The notes beneath the pieces are model-generated. The model searched no databases, had not been told where the DNA came from, and worked only from the letters and a program-made list of their open reading frames with translations. Shown one piece after another: positions 1 to 11,384 of a stretch of DNA of 64,000 bases. Every line of letters begins with the position of its first letter. The stretch's first letter is position 1. Both the position numbers and the translations under genes were made by a program. Source of the stretch: Astrothelium macrocarpum (Eukaryota; Ascomycota; Dothideomycetes; Trypetheliales; Trypetheliaceae); the NCBI GenBank assembly GCA_021030915.1, contig JAGEMR010000154.1, positions 1 through 64,000 of the forward strand. Reading direction: 5' to 3'.

Positions 1-60
1 CTGATCGTATGCGGAGCGCATGTACAGCGTGAGCCACGCGGTGGTGTGGTTCATAACACC

Positions 61-1330
61 GTGGTAGACCCTATATCTTTTTTAATTAATAATTTGATTC
101 TTTCATCATTTCATTATAAAAATTTGAATCTTTCAAAATCATATTTATATTAATCAAAAATTTCTATCATTTTATCGAATTCAATTTTGGTCGAATTACG
201 TTTATTTCGTTATTTATATCATTTCAAATATATTAATATTTTTTTATTCATCATCAATTCAGATATTAATAAAAATGATAAATCGGCAATTCTCATTCAT
301 GATTTCTTATTTGATATATATATTTTATTAAATATATTTCGTTTATTATTTCAATATTCGCCAATTAATTTCTGATAAAAATTATTAATAATTATAAAAA
401 TAATATTTATAAAATTAAAAATTGATATCGAATTTATTATATAATTTTATTTATTTTATTTAATAAATTATTTATATAATTCAAATAATGATTTATTAAT
501 AATAATTATTCTTTTTTTAATCAAATTATTTTATTTTTTTAAATTCATTATATTAAATCGAATATATTTTTAAATTAATATATTAATTTAATATTATATT
601 GAATTCTGATCATATTCATTAGAATAATTCTATTTTTTAATAATATTATAAATCAAATTATTAATTATTCTGATATATTAAATTATTTAAAAAAAATTCT
701 CTTTTATCAATTTAATAATAAATATCTGATATTCAATTAATTAATTATATAATAAATTAAATAATATTAATATTTTATCATATTTCATTTATTCATCATT
801 TTTAATAGAATTTTATTATTCATTAATTTAATATTAATATCTATTATAAAATTCTGATCATTTTATTTAATTCAGAATTCAATTAATTTTTGATCAATTT
901 TAATTCATAATTCGAATTCCAATAAATTAATAAATAAATTAATTAATTATTTTCATATTTTTAATATTTTTGATATTAATTTGATCTCAATTTTTATAAT
1001 ATCAATCTGATTATTAGAAATTTTATCAAATTTTATATTATTAAAATTATTCTAAAAATAAAAATTCTAATATTGATCTAATAAATTCATTATTTTATTT
1101 TCAAATATTATATATAATTTTTTATTTTTCAATTTAATTTATTATATCAGATTAAAATATAACAATTTCAATTATTTTTTAATTATTATTAATTCGATCG
1201 AATTAATTATTTTTTCATCATTATAAATTGATATTATATTGATATCATAAAATGGATTTAAAAATGAATAATTCATTAAAAAAATAGATAATAATTGATT
1301 AAAAAATGAATTCATATTAATTTAGAATGA
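61..1330. repeat. AT-rich RIP-like island, cut by window edge
   Basis: From about base 61 the sequence becomes almost pure A/T with short ORFs and dense TAA/TAG codons in all frames. That is the pattern RIP leaves on repeated DNA. The first 60 bases are GC-rich, so the boundary is sharp. No intact coding region is visible. I could not assign the element type: no terminal inverted repeat or transposase motif was recognised, unlike the other two islands. On the minus strand a tract near 30-50 (TGTTATGAACC, after a purine-rich stretch) could be an LTR start, but the same bases are also open as coding sequence, so this is undecided. Confidence 0.75.
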
Positions 1331-1846
1331 TTTGAACTGGAAATCAATAAAAATAGATATTTATATTTCTATGATCTGTTCATTAGTCATTATAGATGGA
1401 GTCTTTTTCATTGTGGTAGCTGATTCAGCTCGTCTCGTAGCCCTGATCTCGACCGCCAGAGGAGATAATTCATGCCAAAATGGAACTGATTTCTTATTCG
1501 AATTGGTTGAACCAGATACAGTAGAATGACGTTTTCAAACCATTTCGACCTCACCACCAAAGAAACGGTTTCAAAATTACCGAATTAGGAAGTCAAATGA
1601 ACGAGCTAACGAATTATAGGTAAAAGGCAACCACCAAACTTTTTTGCTTGGCTGATCCCAAGTTCCCATACAAATTTGGTGGTGCGGAGGGTGCGGACGT
1701 GCGGGGCTGCCTGAGAGGACGCCCAACCTTCACGCGAGTGTATCTGTTCTCCACCCCCACGTAAGCCACTCCTCATCCCTTAGGCCTGCCCAAAATTCCA
1801 AGTTGGATGGAATGATTCTAAAAATGACATTCATCACTGTCTAGCC
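1331..1846. other. Transition zone between AT island and hydrolase gene
   Basis: Base composition climbs back to normal here. A short imperfect inverted repeat (1630-1641 against 1672-1683, core ACCACCAAA/TTTGGTGGT) is followed by a G-rich stretch. It may be the eroded edge of the repeat to the left. The minus strand of 1355-1530 reads as a polar open peptide, which could be the start of a retroelement protein, but I cannot support that. The rest is probably the promoter of the gene starting at 1847. Confidence 0.4.
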
Positions 1847-3284
1847 ATGGAGTCTGCTGAAGCGCAAAAGGATGCGGTTCTCAAATTCAGGCAGAATTTT
1901 AGAAGCAACCAAAAGCTGGTTCCAATCCATAGGCTTCAGGAGCATGCCGCTCGTGAAAGGTCCTTCAAAGGATCGATATGGGTAAGCACAGTCGATATCC
2001 CGGCCCTGGAGTCCGACGAAAATGGAGAGCTGTGTTCGAGACTTTGGGAGGTTTTTGAAGAGAGGGGAGATGGGACGGAGAAGTTGGACTATCCTAGCAC
2101 ATCTGTACCCATCCACGGAGAATGGATAGGGCTTAGGAAAAAACCAGACGGTCAAAAGCAAGTGCTGAACAAGCTTGATCAGTTTAAGAGCATGCAAAGA
2201 GACTGTGATGATTCTACTACCATTTTCTATCTCTCAGGTGCGGGATGGATGTGAGTACCATCACCAGCGGTCAATGTATCAAACCACTTAAACCCTTCTG
2301 ATCGCAGCGAGCTGTAGACGAGCAGGTCTTCCAGGCTCGAGACCACTGATCCAGCAATTATCTCAGCACAGCGGATCTCGTGTGTTTACCATGCAAACAA
2401 GACTGGCTCCCGAATACACGCTCCCAACAATTATCCTTGACGCACTCATAGGATACTTCTACCTGATCGCGCCTCCTAAAGGAGCCATGCATGATGCCGT
2501 TGATCCCAGCACCCTCATACTCGCCGGAGAGAGTGGCGGCGCGACTCTTCACCTTGCCATTCTCCAATTCCTCCAGCATTTCATCCAAAAAGCCGCCAAA
2601 AACGGAATTGCAAACCCAACAATCCAAATCAATGGGCAGCAAGTACCCCTCCGCATGCCTAGGGGCTGCGCCTTCCTCTCTCCGCCCTGCGATCTTACGA
2701 ACGCGCTACCGTCCGCACAAGCATACGACCATATTGACTGGATGCCCGAACGGGGCCCCTGGTTCCGAGATGACTTCCCCGCTGATCACCTATGGCCGTC
2801 GAATCCACCACGCGCCGAGATCTACGTCGACGCATCCGCGATGGGGCATCCACTGATCCAGCCGTCGTCGTGGCGGGATTGGCGGGACATGCCGCCCATG
2901 TGGATCGCTTGCGGGCACGAAAGATACTGTGACGGGACCAGATATTTTGTAAAGAGCCTCTGGGAGTCTGGGGTGAGAGTGCAATTCTATGAGTATGAGT
3001 TTATGGTGCATAGTTTTGCTGTGGTCATGCCGTTTTTGCCGCAGGCGAAGCACTGTATGAAGCTGTGGGGAAAAGCGTGTAAGGAAATTGGAACAGGGAG
3101 CGAAGAGTATACTTCGAGAGCGAGCTTAGTGCAGCTTGGGGGATTGAAAGTCCAGGACATGTCATTTGAGGGCCTATCACGGCTTTCTGAGGAAGAGTTC
3201 AATTTGAAGATGAAAGCAAGGATAAAGCAAATTAATGGTGAGGTGTGGAGAGGGCCTACGACAGGTCACAAGTCCAGGATGTGA
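1847..3284 (+). CDS. Alpha/beta hydrolase fold-3 (HSL-like esterase)
   Basis: Probable carboxylic-ester hydrolase of the hormone-sensitive-lipase-like family, cytosolic by lack of a signal peptide. Exons 1847-2250 and 2318-3284 with a 67-bp GT-AG intron (2251-2317) give 456 residues. After the splice the protein reads through QTRLAPEY, the usual fold-3 strand motif (YRLAPE in relatives). The nucleophile elbow is GESGG (Ser near residue 204). A late Asp (YCD) and His (MVHSF) complete a plausible triad. The oxyanion-hole motif, normally HGGG, reads SGAGW here, so activity or substrate may differ. The start was chosen as the first ATG of the only long frame. It stands alone on the plus strand next to an AT-rich island, in an accessory region. 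The family assignment is firm; the substrate is unknown. Confidence 0.85.
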
Positions 3285-3996
3285 ATAGACCCAGACTCTC
3301 AAATCCTAGAGCAATGGATTGCTCCTTGCTATTGAATTATTGGTCCTAAGGATTCAACCACGAGACTTAAATTGTACGGCACAAATTCGATCGGACCTCG
3401 AATTGCATCGGACTTGCAACTGAGGATAGCGCGTGCATAAGGGCCGGTATAGTATGCTGAATTTATTAGTACTCCTTCAACCACTGGCCAAGGTTTTCTT
3501 AGCAAAGACCAGACAATGACAATATTTTACCCGAGCCTTGACATTCGACAGCAGATTGGTACATTGAGTAAGACTCTGTTCACAGCCTTTCAAAGTCATT
3601 GACGTCAAATTATCCATATCTGCATCAGGCCATCGTCGGTTGGTCAAAACTTCAAGTCCATCCCAGCTAAATAAATTATGACAAATGAAGGAAATGGCTG
3701 GATATGGAAAGGTCTGTCTCCGGGGTTCGTGATCCCAGCCTTATCATCGTCCAGACATCTGGGCTTATACCGCTGTATCATAGAAATCGGGTACTGCAGA
3801 ACATTGCCAACGCCAAGGCAACAAGGGTAATTCCATAAATCCAAAGTAGTCCGAGGCGGTAAAATAGGACGCAGTCTTCCATTGAGTCAGTCCTCAAATC
3901 TTGCCTAAATATGTGAGTCGTTGATGTGAAGCCAGGGTGGAGAATCCTACCCTAAGCATCGGACATCTCCTGGTGGCAAGATGCCCGATAGACCGT
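3285..3996. other. Intergenic, nothing recognised
   Basis: Convergent spacer between the hydrolase and the large minus-strand gene. Composition is normal. The short ORFs here look like chance frames, and I see no repeat or RNA gene. Confidence 0.5.
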
Positions 3997-6900
3997 TTAT
4001 CTGTACCATTTGAAGCTCCAAAAAGGGCTTCCACTGAAGCCTCTGTCCAAAAATTTCCTCCTCTCGCTGGCTGGAACAGACTCTGGGTGTTGCATTGAAG
4101 CTTGAGCAGCGGACAGTTCGTTGCTATGGCACGCTTTGCCGGAAGAAGCTTCACTGGTCGAGTTGATAATTGGTGGTAGTTTTGAGCTTGGAGGTGTTTG
4201 TGCGTTGCTACCATTCGGGCTGGATGGCCATGATGCGATGGTTGTGCCAGAAGTGACTTTCTGTTTTCGTCCCTGGGAAGCTTCTGTGACGTTTGTACCT
4301 TTAGTGGTGGAAATTTGCACGCTCGAATCGATCCCACTATCTTGGAACTCCTCGGCCGTGTTTTTGGCTGGCAGCGAGACTTGAAGATTTCCACTTGTGT
4401 TCTCAGCTGCTAAGGGTGTTTCGTCTTGAACAGGATCTCCGACCTCGCCCCATCGCCATCTCAAATTTTTGTTATGACCAAATATTACCGCTCCTTTGGC
4501 GCTCAGCCTGATAGGGCCTCCTTTTTGCAGGATATGTCGTAAATGTTTTGGCCAAATTGTCTGGACCAAATCGGAATGCTTATCGTGTGAGTAAGTTTTA
4601 CAGGCACACTGCCCAAACCATCTAGAAGCGTTATACCACACAAGATCGTTTGAAATTCTCAACGGATTCGCATCAGGGTCCCCTTCCATCTCTATGATGT
4701 CTTGAATATCTCTCATACACGCTGCCAGGTAATACTTTCCCGTAGGCAGACTAGACCACAAACGACAATAGCTATCCGGCACTCTTGGTTGGATCAGTTC
4801 TCCAAATCCCTTGCCAACTAGAACGATGGCCTGTATTGCTCTAACGAAGTCGACCCAGCCGTAACATTTGGCTGCCAGTGTTGCCACCCTCGGGTATATA
4901 GTATCCTTGATCGTGGCCAAGTCCTTGAAGTCGTATCCCTCAAGGTCTTTTCGTACGCGACCTCTCAGCTTCATACCATTTTGTCCAGCTATTTCGATCT
5001 GGTTTTCGATGATACTTTCCAACAGTCTACATATTTCCTCCACTCTGTCTTGGAATCGGAAGAAATCATCCTTGTTCTCCGTGACCATTTCCGGTAGCTC
5101 CGCATTCTTCCCCTTTGAATCCCGTTTGTAAATGGTTTTGTCTTCCTGCTGGCATTTGCCTCGATAGATTTTTAGCATCATATTGTCACGCATCGTAAGT
5201 GTTTCAATGGCTGAATCTGCTGTCTTTATCTCGTTCAGATCGAGCTGAAAGAGTGATTTCAAGCGATCGTGTTGGTCGTGGTATAAAGACGAGCGGACTA
5301 GATACGATAATGCATCCAGTCCATTGACAAGCCAGCCACGCTTGTCTCTTTCGTCCCATAAGACCACAAATCTTTGAGAAAGCGCTTTCAACCGCGGCAC
5401 ATAGTCATCCTTTTTGATATAGGCAGGTGTATCTCTGACCCCCACAGCAATGCTAACAGTTCCGGAGATGAATTTTCCGCCCGAAATGGATACTCTATCT
5501 AGTGCGCATCCAGGATGTGGTCTTGGTAGCCGAGACCGATCAATATTTGGATTTATACGATCTGTGCCTGGCGACACGGTTAGTAGAGATCGAAGCAAAG
5601 ATTAATCTACATACCCGTATGGCATTGAGCTGGATCACACCATCCAATAATGTGTCTGGCCTGCTCTGCTTGATTGGGTGTGATGCGCGGGAGATCACCT
5701 TGATTAGCATCCAGCCAAGAAATCCGAGCACCCGACTGATTGTGTATCAAATGCCATATAATGGCATCTGAATGGTATGCCGTCGGCACCAGCATGCTAG
5801 AGAAGCCTTTGAGATAGAGTCTATCGCGAAACATGTCAATATATGACGTCCGAATGAGCTTCGCCATCACGTTCAACGGCATCTCAAGTCCAGGCCTTCG
5901 TACGCGCCGAAGTGGTACTGGAAACCCTTTTACAACGACAGGGTTCCTAAACATATGATGCCAACACTGTCCGTTCTCAAATTCTGGAGGCTCTCTTCGT
6001 TCTTCGAAGTTGATCTGTATTCGGCAGAAGATATCAGCCAATCTAGGGACTCGCTTAACCCGGACGTCGATTGAAGGTATACTATAGGCTACTCCTTCCC
6101 CAGCAGGAGATAAACAAAGAGCGCTTGCGAGCCAGCTTAGTTGATCACCGATTTCTGCAATTGAATCTCCAGTACCGGAGGCATACGCAATGACTTTGGT
6201 GTCGACTAATCGGATGGCGAGCTGCGTGCCGTCCGACCATTTGCCTAACAATCGTTTGAGATGCGCTCCAACAGAAATGAAGTGAATTAGCTTGGTACCC
6301 ACATTTTTTTAATGAGCCCGGGTTTTCCACAACACCGCTAAATACCTTGATGGTAGAATCCCCGGTAGTTGGCCACGTCTGACGCATGTATTGGGCACAT
6401 GTGCAAGCCTGTCCGTCAATCGCGTTACCAGTCAAGACGACGGCGGCTTGAATCGCATCACTAGCCTCACACTCGTATTTTTGTGTGTGGAGAAAGCGAA
6501 GAAGGTCCCAATCGATCATGAAAGCAGCTTGGCATGGTTGAGGGGCCCCCCGTTTGCTCAAATGACGAAATCTGGGTATGCTATGGATCCTACTTCTAAT
6601 TTCATCCACAATCTTCTGTTTGATGTCAGGTTCCGCTGGCTCTAAAAATAATTCCTTTTGTAGATTCGCAATAAGCCACTGATGCGCTGGTGTCCCTACA
6701 ACGAGATTCTGGAATGAATGCACATTTTCCGTGCTGGGATCATCCAGTTCATCGAGTTCATCTATTTCAAGAGTATCAGGCTCATCTACTAATGTGCCAC
6801 CATCATCTTCTCTCATCCTCCAATCATTCATCTTTTCAAGAAGTGACATGGGTCTCTCCGCCGCAGCGATATGGTCCCTTTCCTCTTCGTCTTCTGGGTT

Positions 6901-7787
6901 GGGAGGCAAGACTCTGTCTCGAAAACACTGGGTTATCTTCCTAAATGAGATATAAGCATATGCACTGTAAACAGTCCAGCCTCTTTAAGCTAATGAACGT
7001 ACATTTTGTATTTATTGAAGAAGACCATAACGTCAAGGAATTCTTTATGTTCTGTATTGTAGCCGATTTTGTAGGCAAAAGACTTAAGCATCTGCGGCAT
7101 GGCTTCCAGTAGTCTCATGAGGTCCACCTGATTATATGTCTCCAGTCTTAACTCTGAAAGGAGGTTATCGACTATTTGAGATGCATAAACGTCTTGCATT
7201 ACTGTGGCAGTGCTCATGTCGTCCGAGTAGGTCGTTACCGCATCATCATAATCTGCGGAGTCGTTCTGGTGTAAAGATATTGCGGGGAAGTTAGTGTTGT
7301 GTGCAAGATCATGTTCAATATGTTGCGCATGCGCTAGTCGTTCGGGGATCGGTTCCCGTTCGAGGGACTTGTCGTTGTTCCTCGCGTTTGTTGCCGATAC
7401 ATAACCTGACTCAGGGTTGCTCGCGAGTTCATGTTCCATACGTTGCCCCTGCGACAGTCGTTCGGAGGCTGGTGTCTGTTCAAAAGACTTGTCTTTATTC
7501 TTCCCATTTGTTGCTGACACATATGCTGAATCGGATACAGTGCCAGCACGATCAGTGTTTTGGTTTCCATCTATTATATCTTGATGGAGCGAGTCATCAG
7601 TGTGTTGTGATAGTTGAACCACAGGTCTCTGAGCCGAATTTCTTGGATTATAGCTCACACTGCTCGTGGCGAACGGTTCCCCACAATTCGAACAGCCACG
7701 GTGGTCACAGCCTATGCATGATGGGTAGAGTTCCACCAACATAGGTCCCCAGCCACACTGGCAACAATCCCACTCATTGACGCCCAT
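3997..7787 (-). CDS. Large uncharacterised protein with N-terminal CxxC zinc-binding module
   Basis: Unrecognised fungal protein of about 1208 residues. Proposed exons, 5' to 3': 7787-7003, 6940-6346, 6290-5615, 5567-3997. The introns 6941-7002 and 5568-5614 are well supported; the latter has GTATGT, TACTAAC and GCCAG. Intron 6291-6345 (GTATTT donor) is less certain. The N-terminus has a putative zinc site (CCQCGWGP, then CIGCDHRGCSNC), followed by low-complexity sequence and an acidic segment. The middle holds an AEIGDQLSWLASAL motif that I associate with a widespread uncharacterised fungal family. Near the C-terminus lies FGHNKNLRWRWGEVGDP, a motif repeated in the relic at 10.7 kb. The start is the first in-frame ATG, directly before the zinc module; an upstream exon is possible because a CAG acceptor-like site lies 5' of it. 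The function is unknown. Confidence 0.7.
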
Positions 7788-8926
7788 GTTACGCAAGAAG
7801 GCAGCTTCCTTTCGACCACGCGAACTTGATCTTTGAGCTTGTAGCAAAAGCGTCTGCTGATAATCGACGATTGAAATCACTTATGGAAAACACGGACTAT
7901 ACAGATCCCAGAAAAGCCTAGATCCGAACCAAGCGACACGGAAACTCATATTTACAACGCCTAGAGCACTGTACAAACTTTGAGTAGTACCCAAGGGGTT
8001 GAGAGGGCCGCAAGTCAAGTTGGGAAACCCTGGAGTGCAATCGCGTCACTGAAAAAGCTTTTGATCCAGATTGAAATATGAAAGCAGATAAGTAACTATA
8101 TTGGAGATGGACTGGATTTGAGCTGGAGATCGCCTCAAACCATTTCTGCATGTTAGAAAATGTGGTTACCAAAAAATGGACTCCCGAACTTATTCTATAA
8201 TTTTCTCTATCATTAGCATAAGCGGGGGAAAAAGCGCTCATCAGTGGGTCTGAAGGCTTGCAAGGCATGACGGGTGCAAATGCAATATGGACGAATGATA
8301 TGATAGGCAGCCTTGCACTATACGGTGAACGATTCCGCTGCAAATGGTGCCAGGCTAGGCGAAAAGCGGTAGCCGGATTAGCCAGTTAGGTCAGAGAAAT
8401 TGCGGGCAAGGTTCTCCTCCGATCCTGGTGATTTTCAAAATATTGCGTTTAGGTCTTGGAGTAACAGAGGTTTTGTGTAAGAGCAGAAGGCTCGCCTAGG
8501 TACAGCTCTGCATGGACCGCTGTCATCTGACGTGGCTGAAACACGTCATTGCAACCAACAGCGGAGGTTCAGCTTCCTCCAGCGCACGAACACAGGACTT
8601 TTCATTAATGCGCCACACTTATGCATAACTCTTCCGAATACTAACATAATATTATCTAGACAAGTCTAGCACACTGATCCTGTTAGCACTGGTTTATACT
8701 TTGAAAAGCTTTATTTGTGGTAATTAATCGTAAGTGTAGCGCAATATCAGCAGTCTTATGTTCGTGCTCGGGAGGAAGATGAACCTCAAATCCCGCGATA
8801 GTTCTCCACGACATTGAAGGCCTTTCCAATCTTGATTGATCGGAACATCCAGCTGGTCAACATGAAGATTAAGGCCAGTACAGGGTTTGGTCGTGGTATC
8901 CACTCCGAAAGAATTGGCCTGGTTTA
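7788..8926. other. Spacer upstream of the CxxC gene
   Basis: Contains the promoter of the minus-strand gene. A 141-codon minus-strand frame (7918-8343) exists, but it has no recognisable motif and no splice logic linking it to the gene, so I do not call it. Nothing else is seen. Confidence 0.4.
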
Positions 8927-9253
8927 GTGACTGTGTTTAGGAGGGATAAACCGTATTTATCAGGTTGGGCGAGGCTGCATCTCTGCCTTAGCTATTCGAA
9001 GCATAGCTCAGACCTGTCGTCCTGTTCGCACCCGATTTGTTGCACTTGTTATGTCCGGGCTGATCAACCCGTTCAGCGTTTAACAGCTAGTAGTGGATAT
9101 CTTCAGTCCTCCAGGACCTGTTCCACGTTATATAGTGAGGGAACCATCGATCCCTGTGCTGTCTCGTTACTGTCTGAACACTTCATTGGTCTATGGACCA
9201 CTGAGACCATTCGTGATCAGACTTATCAACTGGTCAAAGGTGTAGAAATCTAG
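8927..9253 (+). pseudogene. Possible relic of a CxHxxCxxC module
   Basis: The frame encodes SSCSHPICCTCYV preceded by CLSY, which resembles a zinc module of the CxxC...CxHxxCxxC type with one Cys changed to Tyr (TGT to TAT, a C-to-T change in a CpA context on the other strand) and one Cys missing. No flanking domain of the larger genes is visible, so chance is possible. It lies between two better examples of the module, which is why I list it. Confidence 0.25.
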
Positions 9254-9498
9254 TTGGATAACAGGATTTTGGTCTTAGAGTCCTGAAATCGTTATCTTCT
9301 CGACATGTATGACAAAGACAACGGTTAACAATTCTACTTGCTTCTTTCAACTTTCTTTTCCTGAGGCTGCGCTGAATTCTGTTTCCACTCCTTTAAGATT
9401 GATTAGAGACCCGAAACTATTATGCTCGTGTTCCTTGACTGGTCCTGTGTAATGAAAGAGAATTTTTCTCATGTGTGATGCTCTTGCGTTTTGATTAT

Positions 9499-9618
9499 TG
9501 ATATTATTGCAGATGTCATTTTGGACCGGGATTGCCGGAGATTGAGCTAGTCTGCATACAATGTGACCACCGGCTGTGTTGGAGCCTCACTCCCTTCGCT
9601 GTATCGATTGGTTTGTAA
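9499..9618 (+). pseudogene. Relic of the N-terminal CxxC zinc module
   Basis: Reads YYCRCHFGPGLPEIELVCIQ followed by CDHRLCWS. This aligns almost residue for residue with the module of the gene at 12,599 (CCECAFGPFLGDVELACIEC, DHQLCSNC), with one Cys deleted and the last CxxC lost. The frame is closed on both sides: stops lie upstream and TAA is at 9616-9618. It is a decayed copy of the N-terminal exon of this gene family, on the same strand as the intact gene about 3 kb downstream. Confidence 0.7.
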
Positions 9619-10312
9619 CCTTGGCTGGCTGGCCTCTCTCGATGTCGTTCGCGCTTCTTTCGGGACTTCAGGGGCTCTGGGTTATTGAGAGTTCCTTTTT
9701 GAGAATCTATGACGTCGAGGAGAGCCCGTCTGTCATGCAAAAATCCATTCGGGCTGCGGGTTCAAGCAATTCATTCTCTGGTGCGGTGCCAAAGTACATT
9801 GACTAGTAGCCACTCTCGATCAGATTCGGGATGCGTATCTCATACAGCCTGTAAGCTTTCACAATTAGGAAGTCTACAAGATCACAAACTTTTGTACCAA
9901 GTTTGAAAAATTATAAGCGAGATCTATGCAAAACTTTTCTACGACTTCGCTATTTTATAAACGATTTAGTTGCTTGATGCTGCGCCCGTCACGTGTCTGC
10001 ATAGGTCTCACTGATTGGGCCTATTCCACAGCCCCAACTTTGATAATTCGTGTTTCTGATTGACCGACCGACTTAGCCCGCCTTACGGAGCAATCTATTC
10101 TTTGCTTTCTTGGTCTCTAATACAAGCTGCTTTGATGCTACTCTCTCGGTCTGTACTGCTTCTCTAATAACTTTCTTCTCAGCCTCAGTTGTAAACCTCT
10201 ACCATTGCTTCTGTAAAGTTTAAATACCTGCGGTATATCGAATATAATGAGATATTAAGAAATAATTCATCAGTTTATAACTATAGGAAAATATTAGACA
10301 TAGTGCTTTTAC
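9619..10312. other. Spacer between relics
   Basis: No coherent coding sequence. Slightly AT-rich towards 9900-10,300. It may be decayed sequence once between the module relic at 9.5 kb and the C-terminal relic at 10.7 kb, but I see no alignment to prove this. Confidence 0.35.
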
Positions 10313-10513
10313 TGAGTTTAAATAAGCTTTGTGAATCAGATAGTCTTGTGGCCACAAAGGATGGTAGCGATTTTGCTGCTCCATAACTTTACGGCGATTT
10401 ACAATCACGTCGTCACTGTGGAAAGGTACCGGGTATGGTGCCAATATTGAGTTTAAATAAGCCTTGTGGACCAGATAGAACACTTATGAGTCACCGTGAA
10501 TCAGGTAGAACAC
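10313..10513. repeat. Short direct repeats (31 bp, two copies, plus a partial third)
   Basis: TGAGTTTAAATAAGC followed by a TTGTG...CAGATAG tail occurs at 10,313-10,343 and 10,448-10,478, with three differences, all transitions. A shorter relative (GTGAATCAGGTAGAACAC, 10,496-10,513) follows. The 135-bp spacing and the transition-only differences suggest a small local duplication that has since been point-mutated. Confidence 0.7.
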
Positions 10514-10562
10514 ACATGTGTTATACACTTTAGTGTGTTATCTCATCTACCAAACGAGAAGT

Positions 10563-10589
10563 ATCTTTCATGTAATATGCATGAAAGAT
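10563..10589. repeat. Perfect 10-bp inverted repeat (hairpin)
   Basis: ATCTTTCATG and CATGAAAGAT are separated by seven bases. It sits directly after the direct repeats and before the C-terminal gene relic. It could be the end of a miniature inverted-repeat element or a chance palindrome; no partner or target-site duplication was found. Confidence 0.5.
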
Positions 10590-10741
10590 CTTCAAGATAT
10601 TGGATATAGATATATAGAGGGAAAGGAGGGAGACCGGTGCGGCTTCTGTGACAATCTCGAATGATCTCGTCTAGCATCACCTTGACACTATGCGGACGAT
10701 GACCAACCAACGATCGTCCATCTGCTAAGCATTTATATCCA

Positions 10742-11384
10742 GGTTAGACAAGATAGCCGACGTGGATGCAGTTATTTCTGCCAAGAGTGTTCCTATTCAG
10801 CTTAGGTTCCAAGGAGTTGTGGTCTTTGATCACAGAACATATTCGCAATGGCACTGGGGAGAAGTCGGAGATCCAATTAGAGGCCTACTTCCGTCAGAGA
10901 CGAAAACATATTTATTGAAGTTCAAGAGCAACAGGGTCCGGTAACGAAGAAACTTTACCTACAGCGGAGGGTAGAACTGGCGGTCTACAAAGAGGACCAA
11001 ATCTTGGCAAAGGCAAAGCTCCACTTTTGATTGACAACGGAACTCAGCGGTCTCGATATAGCAGATTAGAATCAGGCGTCCCGGATTTCACATCAGTAGA
11101 AACACGTGCCGCTACAAACTCCGAACGACGAGCAGAGAAACCGGGTTCAAGCTCATCCATTCATGCATCGCATTCGAACATGCAGAGCACTGATGCAACC
11201 CTCCCCACAACCACTGCATCAGCACCGATTGCCTGTTAACGAGGCGGTTCCACGTCCAATGATGCGCCGAGCACGGTCAGATTACCCATTTTTTAAGCTT
11301 CTGATCAGCACTCAGAGCATGAGGAAGCGGAAAACAGACGAAAAGATGACAGAGCGGAGCCTTGAAGCTTTCTTCGGAAAATAA
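10742..11384 (+). pseudogene. Relic of the C-terminal part of the CxxC gene family
   Basis: The frame from 10,762 contains VPIQLRFQGVVVFDHRTYSQ then WHWGEVGDPI, clearly related to the C-terminus of the minus-strand gene (PIRLSAKGAVIFGHNK, then WRWGEVGDPV). That frame stops at 10,944. A Ser/Thr-rich tail resembling the other gene's tail continues in a second frame (about 11,025-11,239), and a basic segment follows in a third frame to 11,384. Frameshifts and loss of the upstream exons mark it as a decayed copy. It is on the opposite strand to its closest relative. Confidence 0.7.

Noticed and set aside
7918..8343. 141-codon minus-strand frame upstream of the first CxxC gene
   Set aside because: No motif, no splice logic connecting it to the gene, and composition typical of a non-coding spacer.
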